NCBI GenBank assembly: GCA_017853575.1
Contig: JAFMJI010000004.1
Location: 62,001 to 126,000, forward strand
Reading direction: 5' to 3'
Length of the DNA: 64,000 nucleotides
Source: Chitinophagaceae bacterium
GTDB taxonomy: Bacteria; Bacteroidota; Bacteroidia; Chitinophagales; Chitinophagaceae
Numbering within the stretch: position 1 is the first letter of the stretch; each line of letters starts with the position of its first letter. Below are positions 17,232-26,155 of the stretch, in pieces. A program made the position numbers and the translations under genes. The notes under the pieces are model-generated. The model saw nothing but the letters and a program-made list of their open reading frames with translations. It was not told the origin of the DNA and ran no database searches.

Positions 17232-18262
17232 AAAGAATTATTTGATGTCCATGTCGTTAATCCATGTTCAGTAAAAGCATATTCCATTGCTCTGCCACCT
17301 ATAGCACTGAGTTGTTCAATTACTTTGAATCGGGTATTTCCAGGACAATAAAATATCATAAAACCACCACCACCTGCTCCTGATATTTTACCACCAGTTG
17401 CACCCGCTTTTAAGGCAGCAGTGTAAAAACACTCAATGGTTTCATTTGAAATATCATCTGCCATTTTTTTCTTTTCATTGAAACCGAAGTCTAATATATA
17501 TCCCAATTCATCTAAGTTGCCTTTTAGCAATGCGTCTTTCATTAATTTACTCTGCTCTTTCAGCTGATGCATGGCATCAATTGATTTCTCATTTTTTTTC
17601 TGAACATTCTCCTGTTGTTTTCTTATGATATCAGCTGAATTTCTACTTGTAGAAGTATAAAAAAGGAGCAAGTTGTTTTCGAGTTCGTATAAATATTCTT
17701 TTTTGATTCTTAGTGGATTCACAATTACATAATCATCTTTGTAAAATTCCATGAAATTGAAACCGCCAAATGTTGCAGCATATTGGTCTTGCTTGCCACC
17801 TTCCATCTTTAATCTTTCTCTCTCTATCTTAAACGCATACTTGGCAATATCGTACTCGCCAAATGGGATATTCATCATTTCTGAAAATGCACCAATCATA
17901 GAAACAACCAAGGTAGAGGAGGTGCCTAAACCTGAACCAGCTGGGACGTCAACAGAGGTTGTAATGCTTAATCCGCCTTTGATATCTCCATAATCTTCAA
18001 TAATTGAACGATATACACCTGTAAGCAGACTCAAAGGATTTTCAAGGGGGATTTCTTCATTTTTGTTGAAAGAAAAACTTTTTTGTTGATCTATCGAATG
18101 AAATGAGATTATCTCTTCATTTGTTTTTTCAATGTGTGTTCTGGCGCATAGATTGATGGTTGCATTTAATATTGAACCTCCAAATTGATCACTGTATGGA
18201 CTAACATCAGTTCCACCTCCTGCCAAACCTATTCTCAAGGGTGCTTTACTTCTGAATATCAT
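17228..18262 (-). CDS. hddA: D-glycero-alpha-D-manno-heptose-7-phosphate kinase-like GHMP kinase
   Basis: The 344-residue GHMP kinase has RSKAPLRIGLAGGGTDVSPY at the N-terminus, the ATP loop PAGSGLGTSSTL and the C-terminal GGKISGAGGGGFM motif. HddA phosphorylates heptose-7-phosphate at C1 on the way to GDP-heptose, as distinct from the HldE route to ADP-heptose. The ATG at 18262 is chosen over a TTG at 18274. The gene starts 17 bases inside the end of the GT4 gene. Confidence 0.85.
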   Translation of the reverse strand: MIFRSKAPLRIGLAGGGTDVSPYSDQFGGSILNATINLCARTHIEKTNEEIISFHSIDQQKSFSFNKNEEIPLENPLSLLTGVYRSIIEDYGDIKGGLSITTSVDVPAGSGLGTSSTLVVSMIGAFSEMMNIPFGEYDIAKYAFKIERERLKMEGGKQDQYAATFGGFNFMEFYKDDYVIVNPLRIKKEYLYELENNLLLFYTSTSRNSADIIRKQQENVQKKNEKSIDAMHQLKEQSKLMKDALLKGNLDELGYILDFGFNEKKKMADDISNETIECFYTAALKAGATGGKISGAGGGGFMIFYCPGNTRFKVIEQLSAIGGRAMEYAFTEHGLTTWTSNNSL

Positions 18263-19382
18263 TAGAGACTTCAATAATTGTTTTGGTAAAATTAAGCCAA
18301 CTAAATCTTTCTTTTTCTTTGATTAATTGGGGAATGAAAAAGGATTCACCTTTTTCAAAATATTTAACGATTTGATCAGCAATTGAAGTAGGGTTTGGCT
18401 CTGCAATGAGACCTGTTTCACCATTTTTAACCATACTGGGTAAACCACCGACATTGGTGACAATCATTGGTTTTTCAAAATGATATGCCAAAGGAGTAAC
18501 CCCACTTTGGGTTGCCCTTTTATATGGTTGCACGATTACATCTGCAGCGCAACAATAATATTTTACCATGGAGTCTGGTATGAAGTCCTCAATAATTTTA
18601 ATTTGGTTTTTCAAACCAGTTTGATGAATTAAATCCAAGTATGGTTCTTTTTTCTGATAGAATTCACCTGCAACAACCAGGAAATAATTTTTATTCTTTA
18701 TTCTGTCATCACTCATTGCTTGAATGAGCAAATCCAATCCTTTATATTCTCTGATAAATCCAAAAAATAATAAGATGTTTTTATCAATGTCTAATTGAAG
18801 TTTTTTTCTGGAAATATGTTTGTCAATTTTTTCTCCAAAATTGTCGTACAGTGGATGTATGGCTTGTTTTAATGGTTTTTTATTTGTGAACTGCAACAGG
18901 TCATTTGTCACTTTATCACTCATCGTTATAAAGCCATCTATATTTTTCACAAAAAAAGAAGTCAATTGATAATCGCCAATTCTTTTTTCATGTGGTAGAA
19001 TATTATCGGCTATACAAATGATTTTGGTGTGATTATTTTTCCTGATCATTTTGGAGATAATGCCAAAACAAGGAGCCATGAAAGGTATCCAATACCTGAA
19101 TATTACTAAATCTGGATTTTTCTTACAGATCTCTTTTCCAATTTTAATCCAATTGATTGGATTGATTGAATTGATTACAGCATGTATCAATAAATTTTTT
19201 GGTGCAGGTTCACTTGAAAATTGTGATTTGCCTGGAAATAGTAATGATGGGTATTGAAGCGAAAATGAATAAATTTCAACCGAATAATTAGCGTGTTGAA
19301 ATTCAACTGCCATTCGTTCATTGAAGCTGGCCAAACCACCTCTGAGAGGGTGTGCAGGGCCGATGATGATAATCTTTTGCAC
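18246..19382 (-). CDS. GT4-family glycosyltransferase
   Basis: The 378-residue GT-B protein has an N-terminal GPAHPLRGGLASFNERM segment and the C-terminal nucleotide-sugar half: FFGFIREYKGLDLL and EKPMIVTNVGGLPSMV. It probably adds a sugar to a surface glycan. Being directly upstream of the four heptose genes, it is a candidate heptosyltransferase, but its donor is not deducible. The start is a GTG at 19382, six bases after the GT2 stop; no ATG fits. Confidence 0.85.
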   Translation of the reverse strand: MQKIIIIGPAHPLRGGLASFNERMAVEFQHANYSVEIYSFSLQYPSLLFPGKSQFSSEPAPKNLLIHAVINSINPINWIKIGKEICKKNPDLVIFRYWIPFMAPCFGIISKMIRKNNHTKIICIADNILPHEKRIGDYQLTSFFVKNIDGFITMSDKVTNDLLQFTNKKPLKQAIHPLYDNFGEKIDKHISRKKLQLDIDKNILLFFGFIREYKGLDLLIQAMSDDRIKNKNYFLVVAGEFYQKKEPYLDLIHQTGLKNQIKIIEDFIPDSMVKYYCCAADVIVQPYKRATQSGVTPLAYHFEKPMIVTNVGGLPSMVKNGETGLIAEPNPTSIADQIVKYFEKGESFFIPQLIKEKERFSWLNFTKTIIEVSNDIQK

Positions 19383-19388
19383 AAATTA

Positions 19389-20333
19389 TTAGTTGAATCC
19401 AACTTCTGTTTCGATGTTGTAATTATTTCTATCTGGAGCACCCCTTGAGATCATTTCACTAATAAAACCAGCTAAAAATAGTTGGGTTCCTATCACCATG
19501 GAGGTCAATGAAATGTAAAATGCAGGTCTGGAAGTAATTGCATAATCAAAATTGATCATTTTGGAAACAATCAAATAACCGCTGGTAATAAATCCGATTA
19601 AAAAAGCAAATACACCCAATAAACCAAAAAATTGCATTGGCTTTTTTCTGAATTTACCAATGAACATGATGGTAGCAAGATCCAAGAAACCATTTACAAA
19701 TCTTTCCCATCCAAATTTGGTCGTTCCATATTTTCTTGCCCTGTGTTCAACTTCCTTTTCACCGATTCTTGTATAACCTTGCCATTTAGCCAACACCGGT
19801 ATGTAACGGTGCATTTCACCATATACTTCAATTCCCTTAATTACTTCATTCTTATAAGCTTTGAGTCCACAATTAAAGTCATGCAATTTGATGCCTGACA
19901 TTTTTCTTGTAACAGCATTAAAGAATTTTGAAGGGATATTTTTGGTAAGCAGATTGTCATATCTTTTCTTTTTCCATCCACTCACCAAATCATAATTTTC
20001 ATTTTTGACTTTTGAATACAACGAAGGAATTTCATCCGGACTGTCCTGCAGGTCAGCATCCATTGTTATGACAACATCACCCTTTGCTTCTCTAAAGGCC
20101 ACATTGAGTGCTGCAGATTTTCCATAATTACGTTTGAATTTGATTCCTTTAAACCTGCTGTCATGTTTAGAAATCTCTGTAATCACCGCCCACGACTGAT
20201 CTTTGCTGCCGTCGTCGACGAGAATTGTTTCAAAGCTGAATTGGTTTGATTCCATGACGCGCTTGATCCATTGAGTCAATTCTGGCAATGATTCCGCTTC
20301 GTCTTTCAGTGGTATGACTACTGTTATATCCAT
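19389..20333 (-). CDS. GT2-family glycosyltransferase (DPM1/ArnC type) with C-terminal membrane helices
   Basis: The 314-residue protein begins with a GT-A fold: VVIPLKDEAESL, VDDGSKDQSW and the DxD-like MDADLQDSPDEI. Two transmembrane helices follow (about residues 232-300). It resembles enzymes that charge polyprenyl phosphate with a sugar. Its position between DUF4199 and the GT4 gene next to a dihydroorotase-like gene is a recurring arrangement in Bacteroidota. The gene directly abuts the DUF4199 stop. Confidence 0.87.
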   Translation of the reverse strand: MDITVVIPLKDEAESLPELTQWIKRVMESNQFSFETILVDDGSKDQSWAVITEISKHDSRFKGIKFKRNYGKSAALNVAFREAKGDVVITMDADLQDSPDEIPSLYSKVKNENYDLVSGWKKKRYDNLLTKNIPSKFFNAVTRKMSGIKLHDFNCGLKAYKNEVIKGIEVYGEMHRYIPVLAKWQGYTRIGEKEVEHRARKYGTTKFGWERFVNGFLDLATIMFIGKFRKKPMQFFGLLGVFAFLIGFITSGYLIVSKMINFDYAITSRPAFYISLTSMVIGTQLFLAGFISEMISRGAPDRNNYNIETEVGFN

Positions 20334-20876
20334 TTAGAATTCTACTTCAGGTTTTTTCTTTTTGATGATCGCAGAAACAATCAACGCTTCAATAAAATAC
20401 ATGATACATGCATAAGCAAAAGACTTGGATAACGCGCTGAATGAAAACATATCTTGTTCAGTTAATTTATCAACTGCTTTTTCCATTTCACTTTCAGGGA
20501 CGTTGAATTTCTGCATCGTCTCTTGTGCTTTTTCAATGGTTAATTGTTTCATTCGTTCTGCAAAAGCTACGTCGAATACATTAAAAATAAAGTGCGATAC
20601 AATTGTACTGATCAGTCCTGTTATAACAAAGACGCCAAATGTTATCTTGAGCGCCTCTTTAAAATCTAAATACCCGTTGTTTTTCTTTTTTACTTGCAAT
20701 GCACCCAAAACGGCAAAAAGAACCGGGAACAAATATGAAGAAATCCAAGCAACCGGACTCATAAAATATTCAGCTCCAAGAATATATAGCACTACAAAAA
20801 TCAAAACGGCTGCTCCAGCTGAAAATAATCCATATTGCAACGTTTCTTTGTTATGCAAAGTTGAAATCTTTTCCAT
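20334..20876 (-). CDS. DUF4199 membrane protein
   Basis: The 180-residue protein has about four membrane segments: near residues 13-33, 38-58, 75-97 and 150-170. The loop between the last two is charged and helical. It fits DUF4199, a Bacteroidetes family with no known function. It lies between the dihydroorotase-like and GT2 genes, six bases from one and adjoining the other. A role with the polyprenyl-linked sugar enzyme is plausible but unproven. Confidence 0.8.
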   Translation of the reverse strand: MEKISTLHNKETLQYGLFSAGAAVLIFVVLYILGAEYFMSPVAWISSYLFPVLFAVLGALQVKKKNNGYLDFKEALKITFGVFVITGLISTIVSHFIFNVFDVAFAERMKQLTIEKAQETMQKFNVPESEMEKAVDKLTEQDMFSFSALSKSFAYACIMYFIEALIVSAIIKKKKPEVEF

Positions 20877-20882
20877 CGAGTA

Positions 20883-22136
20883 TTAGGATTTAAATATGTT
20901 GTTTTTGAAAATGGTCGTTACAGATTTTCCTTTGTACGAACGACCAAAGTAAGCTGAATTATTCGATTTGGATTTGTTTTTCTCTGCATCGAAAATTCCC
21001 TCAGATTCAATTTCAAAAAGGGTTAAGTCTGCTTGATTACCCACTTCAATTTGATTTTCAATTTTAAATATTCTTCTAGGTTGAAAGCAAATACACTCCA
21101 GAATAGCTTCTGTGCTTAAACCAGTTGTGCCAAGCATTCCAAAGGCTGCTTCTAGTCCCAAGGTTCCATATCCTGCATATTCAAATTCGCAAATCTTTGC
21201 ATCTTTATTTTGAGCGGTATGGTGTGTAGAAACGCAATCAATCGTTCCATCCTTGATTCCTTTTATCAATGCTTTTCGATCTTTATCAGACCGCAGTGGG
21301 GGATTGACCTTTAAATTGGTATTATATCCAATTAAGTCTTTATCTGTAAAAATGCAATGGTGAAGGGTAGTAGAACAGGTAACTTTTACGCCTTCTTTCT
21401 TTGCTTTTTTTATCATGTCGACAGAAGTCGATAAACTTATACCTGTTATGTGGATATTGGATTGTGTATACCTCGCAAGTTCAATATCTCTTGCAACCAT
21501 GATTTCTTCTGCTAGAGCAGGTTTTCCTGGTAGGCCAATTTGTGTTGATACAATTCCTTCATTCATCTGGCCATGTGGAGCAACTGATTGGTCATCTGGT
21601 ATTTGTATAATTACACCGTCAAATGCTGAAACATATTGTAAAGCCTTGATCAAAAGGCCTGCTGATTGAATTGATTTCGTTCCATCACCAAATGCAATAG
21701 CACCAGCAGTATGCATATCAAACATTTCTGTAAGTTCCTTTCCATCGGTATTTTTAGTTACTGCACCAATTGGATGAATGTTACAGAGTAATGCTCTGCT
21801 TGAATTAATTACATACTCAACACCCGTTTTTGACTGCATAACAGGATTTGTATTGGGGGAAACAAATACATGTGTGAATCCTCCTGTAGCAGCTGAATTG
21901 GATAGGCTTTTCAGGTCATCTTTGAATTCATACCCAGGGTCTGTTCCAACAGTAAAAATATCGACCCAGCCAGGCGTTACGGATTTACCATTCGCATCAA
22001 ATATCTCGTCAGCCTTGGTTTTAATTGACGTTGCGATCTCAGTGATGACACCATCGGAAATGAGGATGTCTTTAACAGTATTAAAGTGTGATGAGTGTTT
22101 GTCCTTTATAAGCGCTTGGCGGACAAGTATCGTCAT
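20883..22136 (-). CDS. Dihydroorotase-like amidohydrolase, predicted catalytically inactive
   Basis: The 417-residue protein aligns with class I dihydroorotase throughout, including [13 protein letters not shown] and GLEAAFGML. However, the metal motif DxHxHxREPG reads [10 protein letters not shown] (residues 59-68), so both His and the substrate Arg are lost. The late catalytic Asp of ATDHAPH is His305 (STHHTAQ). The family includes non-catalytic PyrC' proteins that support aspartate transcarbamoylase assembly in Pseudomonas. Such a role is inference. ATG 22136 is chosen because upstream codons overlap the promoter at 22152-22159. It heads the nine-gene envelope operon. Confidence 0.85.
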   Translation of the reverse strand: MTILVRQALIKDKHSSHFNTVKDILISDGVITEIATSIKTKADEIFDANGKSVTPGWVDIFTVGTDPGYEFKDDLKSLSNSAATGGFTHVFVSPNTNPVMQSKTGVEYVINSSRALLCNIHPIGAVTKNTDGKELTEMFDMHTAGAIAFGDGTKSIQSAGLLIKALQYVSAFDGVIIQIPDDQSVAPHGQMNEGIVSTQIGLPGKPALAEEIMVARDIELARYTQSNIHITGISLSTSVDMIKKAKKEGVKVTCSTTLHHCIFTDKDLIGYNTNLKVNPPLRSDKDRKALIKGIKDGTIDCVSTHHTAQNKDAKICEFEYAGYGTLGLEAAFGMLGTTGLSTEAILECICFQPRRIFKIENQIEVGNQADLTLFEIESEGIFDAEKNKSKSNNSAYFGRSYKGKSVTTIFKNNIFKS

Positions 22137-22151
22137 AATCGATGAATTAAG

Positions 22152-22159
22152 CAAAGATA
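22152..22159 (-). promoter_or_regulatory. -7 element of the dihydroorotase-like/heptose operon
   Basis: TATCTTTG on the reverse strand, 15 bases before the ATG at 22136. No other consensus element is obvious within the 14.5-22.1 kb run, so this may drive all nine genes. Confidence 0.55.
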
Positions 22160-22209
22160 ACGTATTGGCTTTAAATAGAGTATAACAGGAAAGTTAGGAC
22201 GGTTTTTTG

Positions 22210-22217
22210 TAATTTTG
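22210..22217 (+). promoter_or_regulatory. -7 element for tRNA-Pro
   Basis: TAATTTTG ends nine bases before the first base of the tRNA, which suits transcription starting at or just ahead of the mature 5' end. Confidence 0.6.
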
Positions 22218-22226
22218 TGCTCCATT

Positions 22227-22300
22227 CGGGAAGTGGCGCAGCCCGGTAGCGCACTTGTATGGGGTGCAAGGGGTCGCCAGTTCGAATCTGGTCTTCCCGA
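22227..22300 (+). tRNA. tRNA-Pro (anticodon GGG)
   Basis: The 74-base cloverleaf has acceptor stem CGGGAAG/CTTCCCG with discriminator A, D arm GCGCAGCCCGGTAGCGC, and T loop TTCGAAT. The anticodon stem-loop CTTGT-ATGGGGT-GCAAG puts GGG at 22261-22263, which reads the Pro codon CCC (and CCU by wobble). G37 is present. CCA is not encoded. A terminator follows at 22307-22333. Confidence 0.95.
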
Positions 22301-22306
22301 CTGAAT

Positions 22307-22333
22307 AAAAAGTCCTCAACTGGGGACTTTTTT
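22307..22333 (+). terminator. tRNA-Pro terminator
   Basis: AAAAAGTCC and GGACTTTTT form a 9-bp stem around a short TCAACTGG loop, followed by further T residues, seven bases after the tRNA end. Confidence 0.85.
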
Positions 22334-22407
22334 ATTTTTATGTTTCAGTTTAGAACGTAACTTCATAAGAATTATTAAAAACTACCTTTTTTCTCAAAAA
22401 TTGCCAC

Positions 22408-23808
22408 ATGAAAAAGAACAATCAATCTTCAAGGAGAAATTTTCTACATCAAATTGGTGCAACAAGTTTGGTTGCTGCCTTTGCCCCACTCAGCACACTC
22501 GAAGCTCAAGAAAAAGCTGAAGAGAGAATTCTGAGATATGACAGAAAGATATCTGTTGGAGATAAAATCAGATTAGGTGTAATTGGTTTTGGTGTACAAG
22601 GTCATGGTGATCTGAAAACTGCCCTACAGGTTCCGGGTGTTGAACTTGCAGGAATCTGTGATTTGTACACAGGTCGTTTGCAAAATGCAAAAGAAATGTA
22701 TGGAAATGATCTTTTCACTACCAGAGATTATAGAGAATTATTAAATAGAAAAGATATTGATGCAGTTATTATTGCAACGCATGATGTATGGCATTCAAAA
22801 ATGACCATTGATGCATTGTCGATGGGCAAACATGTGTATATCGAGAAACCAATGGTGTATAAAATTAAAGAAGGCTATGATGTTATTGCTGCCCAAAATA
22901 AATATGGAAAAGTATTACAAGTTGGTAGTCAACGTGTAAGTAGCATTGGACTTGCTAAGGCAAAAGAATTGTTGGCAGCTGGTGAGATTGGAAAACTTAA
23001 CATGGTGAATGCTGTATACGACAGACAAAGTTCAATTGGCGCATGGGAATATACCATTCCAAAGGATGCAGATGCAAGTACAACTGATTGGGATCGATTT
23101 ATTCAGGTAACTGATAAAATGCCCTATGATTCAAAAAAATTCTTCTGGTGGAGAGCTTTTAAAGAGGTTGGTACAGGTGTTGCCGGTGATCTTTTTATTC
23201 ATTTGTTGAGTGGAACACATCTTATCACCAATTCAAAAGGACCAGAAACAATCTATAGTACTGGTCAATTCAGCCATTGGTTGGATGGAAGAAATATGCC
23301 TGATGTAATGTCTGGTGTAATGCAATATCCTGATTGTCCTGAGCATCCCGCATTTCAATTAACGTTGCAAGTAAATTTCATCAGTGGTACAGGCGGACAG
23401 GAAATTACCCGATTTGTGGGTTCTGAAGGTGTGATGGAAGTAAAAGGAAACAACATAACAATTAAACACAGCATATTGCCAGAAGCTCCTGGATTTGGTG
23501 GTTATGATTCAGTATTTACTTTCTCAAAAAGTATGCAAGATGAAATGCAAAGAGAATATGACGCTAAATGGACTGAAGCACAGAAGAAGCGAAGAGTAAA
23601 AGAAGATGTTACCTTCAAGCCGCCAGTTGGATACAGCGAACATCTCGATCATTTCACAAATTTCTTTGATGCTATCAGAACTGGAAAGAAAGTGGTTGAA
23701 GATGCTGAATTTGGTTTCAGGGCCGCTGCTCCTGCATTGTCTTGTAACGACAGTTATTTCAGTAAGAAAATTGTGAAGTGGGATCCTGTGAATATGAAAT
23801 TAAAATAA
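22408..23808 (+). CDS. Tat-exported Gfo/Idh/MocA family oxidoreductase
   Basis: The 466-residue protein begins with a twin-arginine signal (SRRNFLHQIG, residues 8-17) and a hydrophobic stretch ending in LEAQ. The NAD(P)-binding Rossmann motif GFGVQGHG is near residue 60, and the family EKP motif is in YIEKPMV. Such Tat-type family members probably act on sugars or glycan parts with a tightly bound cofactor; the substrate is unknown. It stands alone after the tRNA and converges on the UbiD gene with a four-base gap. Confidence 0.85.
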   Translation: MKKNNQSSRRNFLHQIGATSLVAAFAPLSTLEAQEKAEERILRYDRKISVGDKIRLGVIGFGVQGHGDLKTALQVPGVELAGICDLYTGRLQNAKEMYGNDLFTTRDYRELLNRKDIDAVIIATHDVWHSKMTIDALSMGKHVYIEKPMVYKIKEGYDVIAAQNKYGKVLQVGSQRVSSIGLAKAKELLAAGEIGKLNMVNAVYDRQSSIGAWEYTIPKDADASTTDWDRFIQVTDKMPYDSKKFFWWRAFKEVGTGVAGDLFIHLLSGTHLITNSKGPETIYSTGQFSHWLDGRNMPDVMSGVMQYPDCPEHPAFQLTLQVNFISGTGGQEITRFVGSEGVMEVKGNNITIKHSILPEAPGFGGYDSVFTFSKSMQDEMQREYDAKWTEAQKKRRVKEDVTFKPPVGYSEHLDHFTNFFDAIRTGKKVVEDAEFGFRAAAPALSCNDSYFSKKIVKWDPVNMKLK

Positions 23809-23812
23809 TCAT

Positions 23813-25651
23813 TTATATCACTCCATGCAAACTACCACCTGAAGAAAACAGCCTGTCTGTTTTCTTCAGCATTGCTGGATCTAACTCAACAGCAGGTGCA
23901 TGATGAGGTTTCATTCTTGCATCAATTATAAGTGGACCATTGCATCCCCAATGTTTGTTTAAGGTAAAAGAATCAACTCCATGTATATCATGTGATGGAT
24001 TTGATCTAGTGAATGTTACCCAAAGAAAATTATTCAAATTCTCCGATACAAAAGATGCATTATCACAAAGTATAATCAATACAATTTCATTTAGTGTATC
24101 CAGGTTTTTTGAAAGTTGAATGTGGATTGAATCAATTTCTTTTTGTGCCTGATCTGAGGTAACGTATTTGTTTAATTGAAATGCTAAAATTCCAGGGTGA
24201 ACCAATTTTATATTTTCAACACCATTCAAATTTGACAAACTGGATGGAACAGAAGTTGCAAGGTTCCTTATTTTTTCTCCATAAGCTGCAAAAACAACTT
24301 TGCTTCCAGAATTTAGACCAGATCCAGAGTAATCAAGTGTATCAATGGTCGTATTGGTATAAAAATGTATATCTCTTTTTAGATCGATTCTCTCTAGTAC
24401 ATAATTAAAGTATACGCCAATATCTGATGTTGATAGTTGATTGGTTTCGTCTGCAGTTATAAATAAAAATTTTGCCAAACTCAATTGACCGGTACCCAAT
24501 ACATGATTAGCAATGGTCAAAATTTCTGCAGGTTGTTTGGTGGGTAAGTAAGGTGTGTATCTTTCACTTCCAATGGCGAGAAGCAGGGGATGTACACCTG
24601 CAGCATCAACTGCATGTACTTCTTTCAATCCTGGTATTTCATTTGGGATAGCTTCCCCAGTAATTTCATGAATCAACTGTCCAAAGCTCGTGTCCTCCTG
24701 AGGTGGTCTTCCAACAACTGTAAACGGCCAGATTGCATTATTCTTTGCATATACTTTATGTACACGCATCAAAGGAAAAAGATGTTTTAAGCTGTAGTAG
24801 CCTAAATGGTCTCCAAAAGGGCCTTCTGGTTTGTTCTCTCCAGGAAAAACTTCACCTGTGATTACAAAGTCAGCATCTGTGCTAATACAAAAACCATCTT
24901 TGTAAACATACCTGAATCTTCTTCCTCCTAAGATTCCTGCGAAATTTATTTCACTCATGCCTTCGGGCAATGGCATCACTGCTGAAACTGTATGAGCGGG
25001 CGGACCGCCAATGAAAATACTGACTTTTAAAGGCTGATTTTTTTTATTTGATTTTGTTTGATGAACACCAATACCACGGTGTAACTGATAGTGTAGTCCA
25101 ATTTCCTTGTTTAAATTATAATCATTCCCACTCAATTGAATCCGATACATGCCCAGGTTGGATTTGGAAATACTTGGTTGATCAATGTCTTCTGAGTAAA
25201 CTTGAGGCAATGTTACAAATGCACCTCCATCCATTGGCCAATGCTGTATCAGTGGGATGTCTTGTACATGAATCTCTTTGAAGAAAATTGGTTTTTGAAT
25301 GGGATTCTTCAAAGGCAATGCGTTGATTGCATGAATACCTGCACCTAGAAGCGAAAGAGGGTTTTTAAAAGCATTGATTGGATCTTGTTTTACACGAATC
25401 AGTTGTTGAACATATTCTAGGGAGTGTCTGAAGATGAATTTACTTCTCTCTAAACTTCCAAAAATGTTGGAAGCTGCCCTGTATGATGAACCTTTCACAT
25501 TTTCAAACAGCAATGCTGGTCCACCTGATTCATAAACACGGTGATGGACAGTGGCCATTTCAAGATAAGGGTCTACTTCTTCAGTGACTCTTTTTAAATG
25601 ACCATTTTTTTCAAGATCTAAAAGGCATTGTTCTAAAGATGAATATGCCAT
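23813..25651 (-). CDS. UbiD-family decarboxylase
   Basis: The 612-residue protein matches UbiD-type, prenylated-FMN-dependent decarboxylases: YSSLEQCLLDLEKNGHLKRV at the start and GPFGDHLGYYSL, FTVVGRPPQEDTSFG and VHAVDAAGVHPLL in the core. The C-terminus ends with KHWGCNGPLIIDARMKPHH. Close relatives in Bacteroidota are thought to act in menaquinone synthesis, but the substrate is not shown by sequence. No UbiX gene is in the window. It is followed in the same direction by no gene. Its promoter is probably shared with ndk, nine bases upstream. Confidence 0.85.
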   Translation of the reverse strand: MAYSSLEQCLLDLEKNGHLKRVTEEVDPYLEMATVHHRVYESGGPALLFENVKGSSYRAASNIFGSLERSKFIFRHSLEYVQQLIRVKQDPINAFKNPLSLLGAGIHAINALPLKNPIQKPIFFKEIHVQDIPLIQHWPMDGGAFVTLPQVYSEDIDQPSISKSNLGMYRIQLSGNDYNLNKEIGLHYQLHRGIGVHQTKSNKKNQPLKVSIFIGGPPAHTVSAVMPLPEGMSEINFAGILGGRRFRYVYKDGFCISTDADFVITGEVFPGENKPEGPFGDHLGYYSLKHLFPLMRVHKVYAKNNAIWPFTVVGRPPQEDTSFGQLIHEITGEAIPNEIPGLKEVHAVDAAGVHPLLLAIGSERYTPYLPTKQPAEILTIANHVLGTGQLSLAKFLFITADETNQLSTSDIGVYFNYVLERIDLKRDIHFYTNTTIDTLDYSGSGLNSGSKVVFAAYGEKIRNLATSVPSSLSNLNGVENIKLVHPGILAFQLNKYVTSDQAQKEIDSIHIQLSKNLDTLNEIVLIILCDNASFVSENLNNFLWVTFTRSNPSHDIHGVDSFTLNKHWGCNGPLIIDARMKPHHAPAVELDPAMLKKTDRLFSSGGSLHGVI

Positions 25652-25660
25652 TTATAGGTA

Positions 25661-26077
25661 TTAAATTCTTTCAAACGCAGAAAAGAAAAAATTGCCTTCT
25701 ATTGCAGCATTCTCATCACTGTCGCTTCCGTGAATAGCATTTTCTCCAACACTTTTAGCATAAAGTTTACGGATGGTGCCTTCTGCAGCTTGTGCCGGAT
25801 TGGTTGCTCCGATCAGTGTTCTAAAATCAGCTACTGCATTGTCTTTTTCCAATATGGCTGCAACAATTGGTCCGCTGCTCATAAAAGAAACCAACTCTCC
25901 ATAAAAGGGTCTTTCCTTATGTACTGCATAAAATTCACCAGCTTTATCTGAAGAGAGTCTGGTTAATTTCAGTGCAATAATTTTAAATCCTGCTGCTTCA
26001 ATGTGTTTTAAAATTGATCCTGAATGTCCGGCTGCAAAAGCATCTGGCTTGATCATTGTAAAGGTTCTGTTGCTCAT
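25661..26077 (-). CDS. ndk: Nucleoside diphosphate kinase
   Basis: The 138-residue protein starts [14 protein letters not shown]. The phosphohistidine is in [12 protein letters not shown] near the C-terminus, followed by FFFSAFERI. It equilibrates nucleoside di- and triphosphates. The ATG at 26077 is preferred over a TTG four codons upstream. The promoter element is at 26100-26107. It is divergent from the DHH gene, 78 bases away, and lies just ahead of the UbiD gene. Confidence 0.95.
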   Translation of the reverse strand: MSNRTFTMIKPDAFAAGHSGSILKHIEAAGFKIIALKLTRLSSDKAGEFYAVHKERPFYGELVSFMSSGPIVAAILEKDNAVADFRTLIGATNPAQAAEGTIRKLYAKSVGENAIHGSDSDENAAIEGNFFFSAFERI

Positions 26078-26099
26078 AATCTGTTTCAAATTTGGATTG

Positions 26100-26107
26100 C
26101 AAAGTTA
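26100..26107 (-). promoter_or_regulatory. -7 element of ndk
   Basis: TAACTTTG followed by CA on the reverse strand, 22 bases from the ndk ATG. Confidence 0.6.
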
Positions 26108-26139
26108 ATGCTACAGCCTCCACCCACCAAGAAAAGCTG

Positions 26140-26147
26140 TACATTTG
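26140..26147 (+). promoter_or_regulatory. -7 element of the DHH phosphoesterase gene
   Basis: TACATTTG followed by CG. Only eight bases separate it from the ATG at 26156, so the mRNA is probably leaderless or nearly so. Confidence 0.6.
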
Positions 26148-26155
26148 CGTGGCTC

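Noticed and set aside
26024-26155. N-terminal extension of the DHH phosphoesterase into ndk
   Set aside because: It overlaps ndk and the promoter, and the added residues do not match the family.
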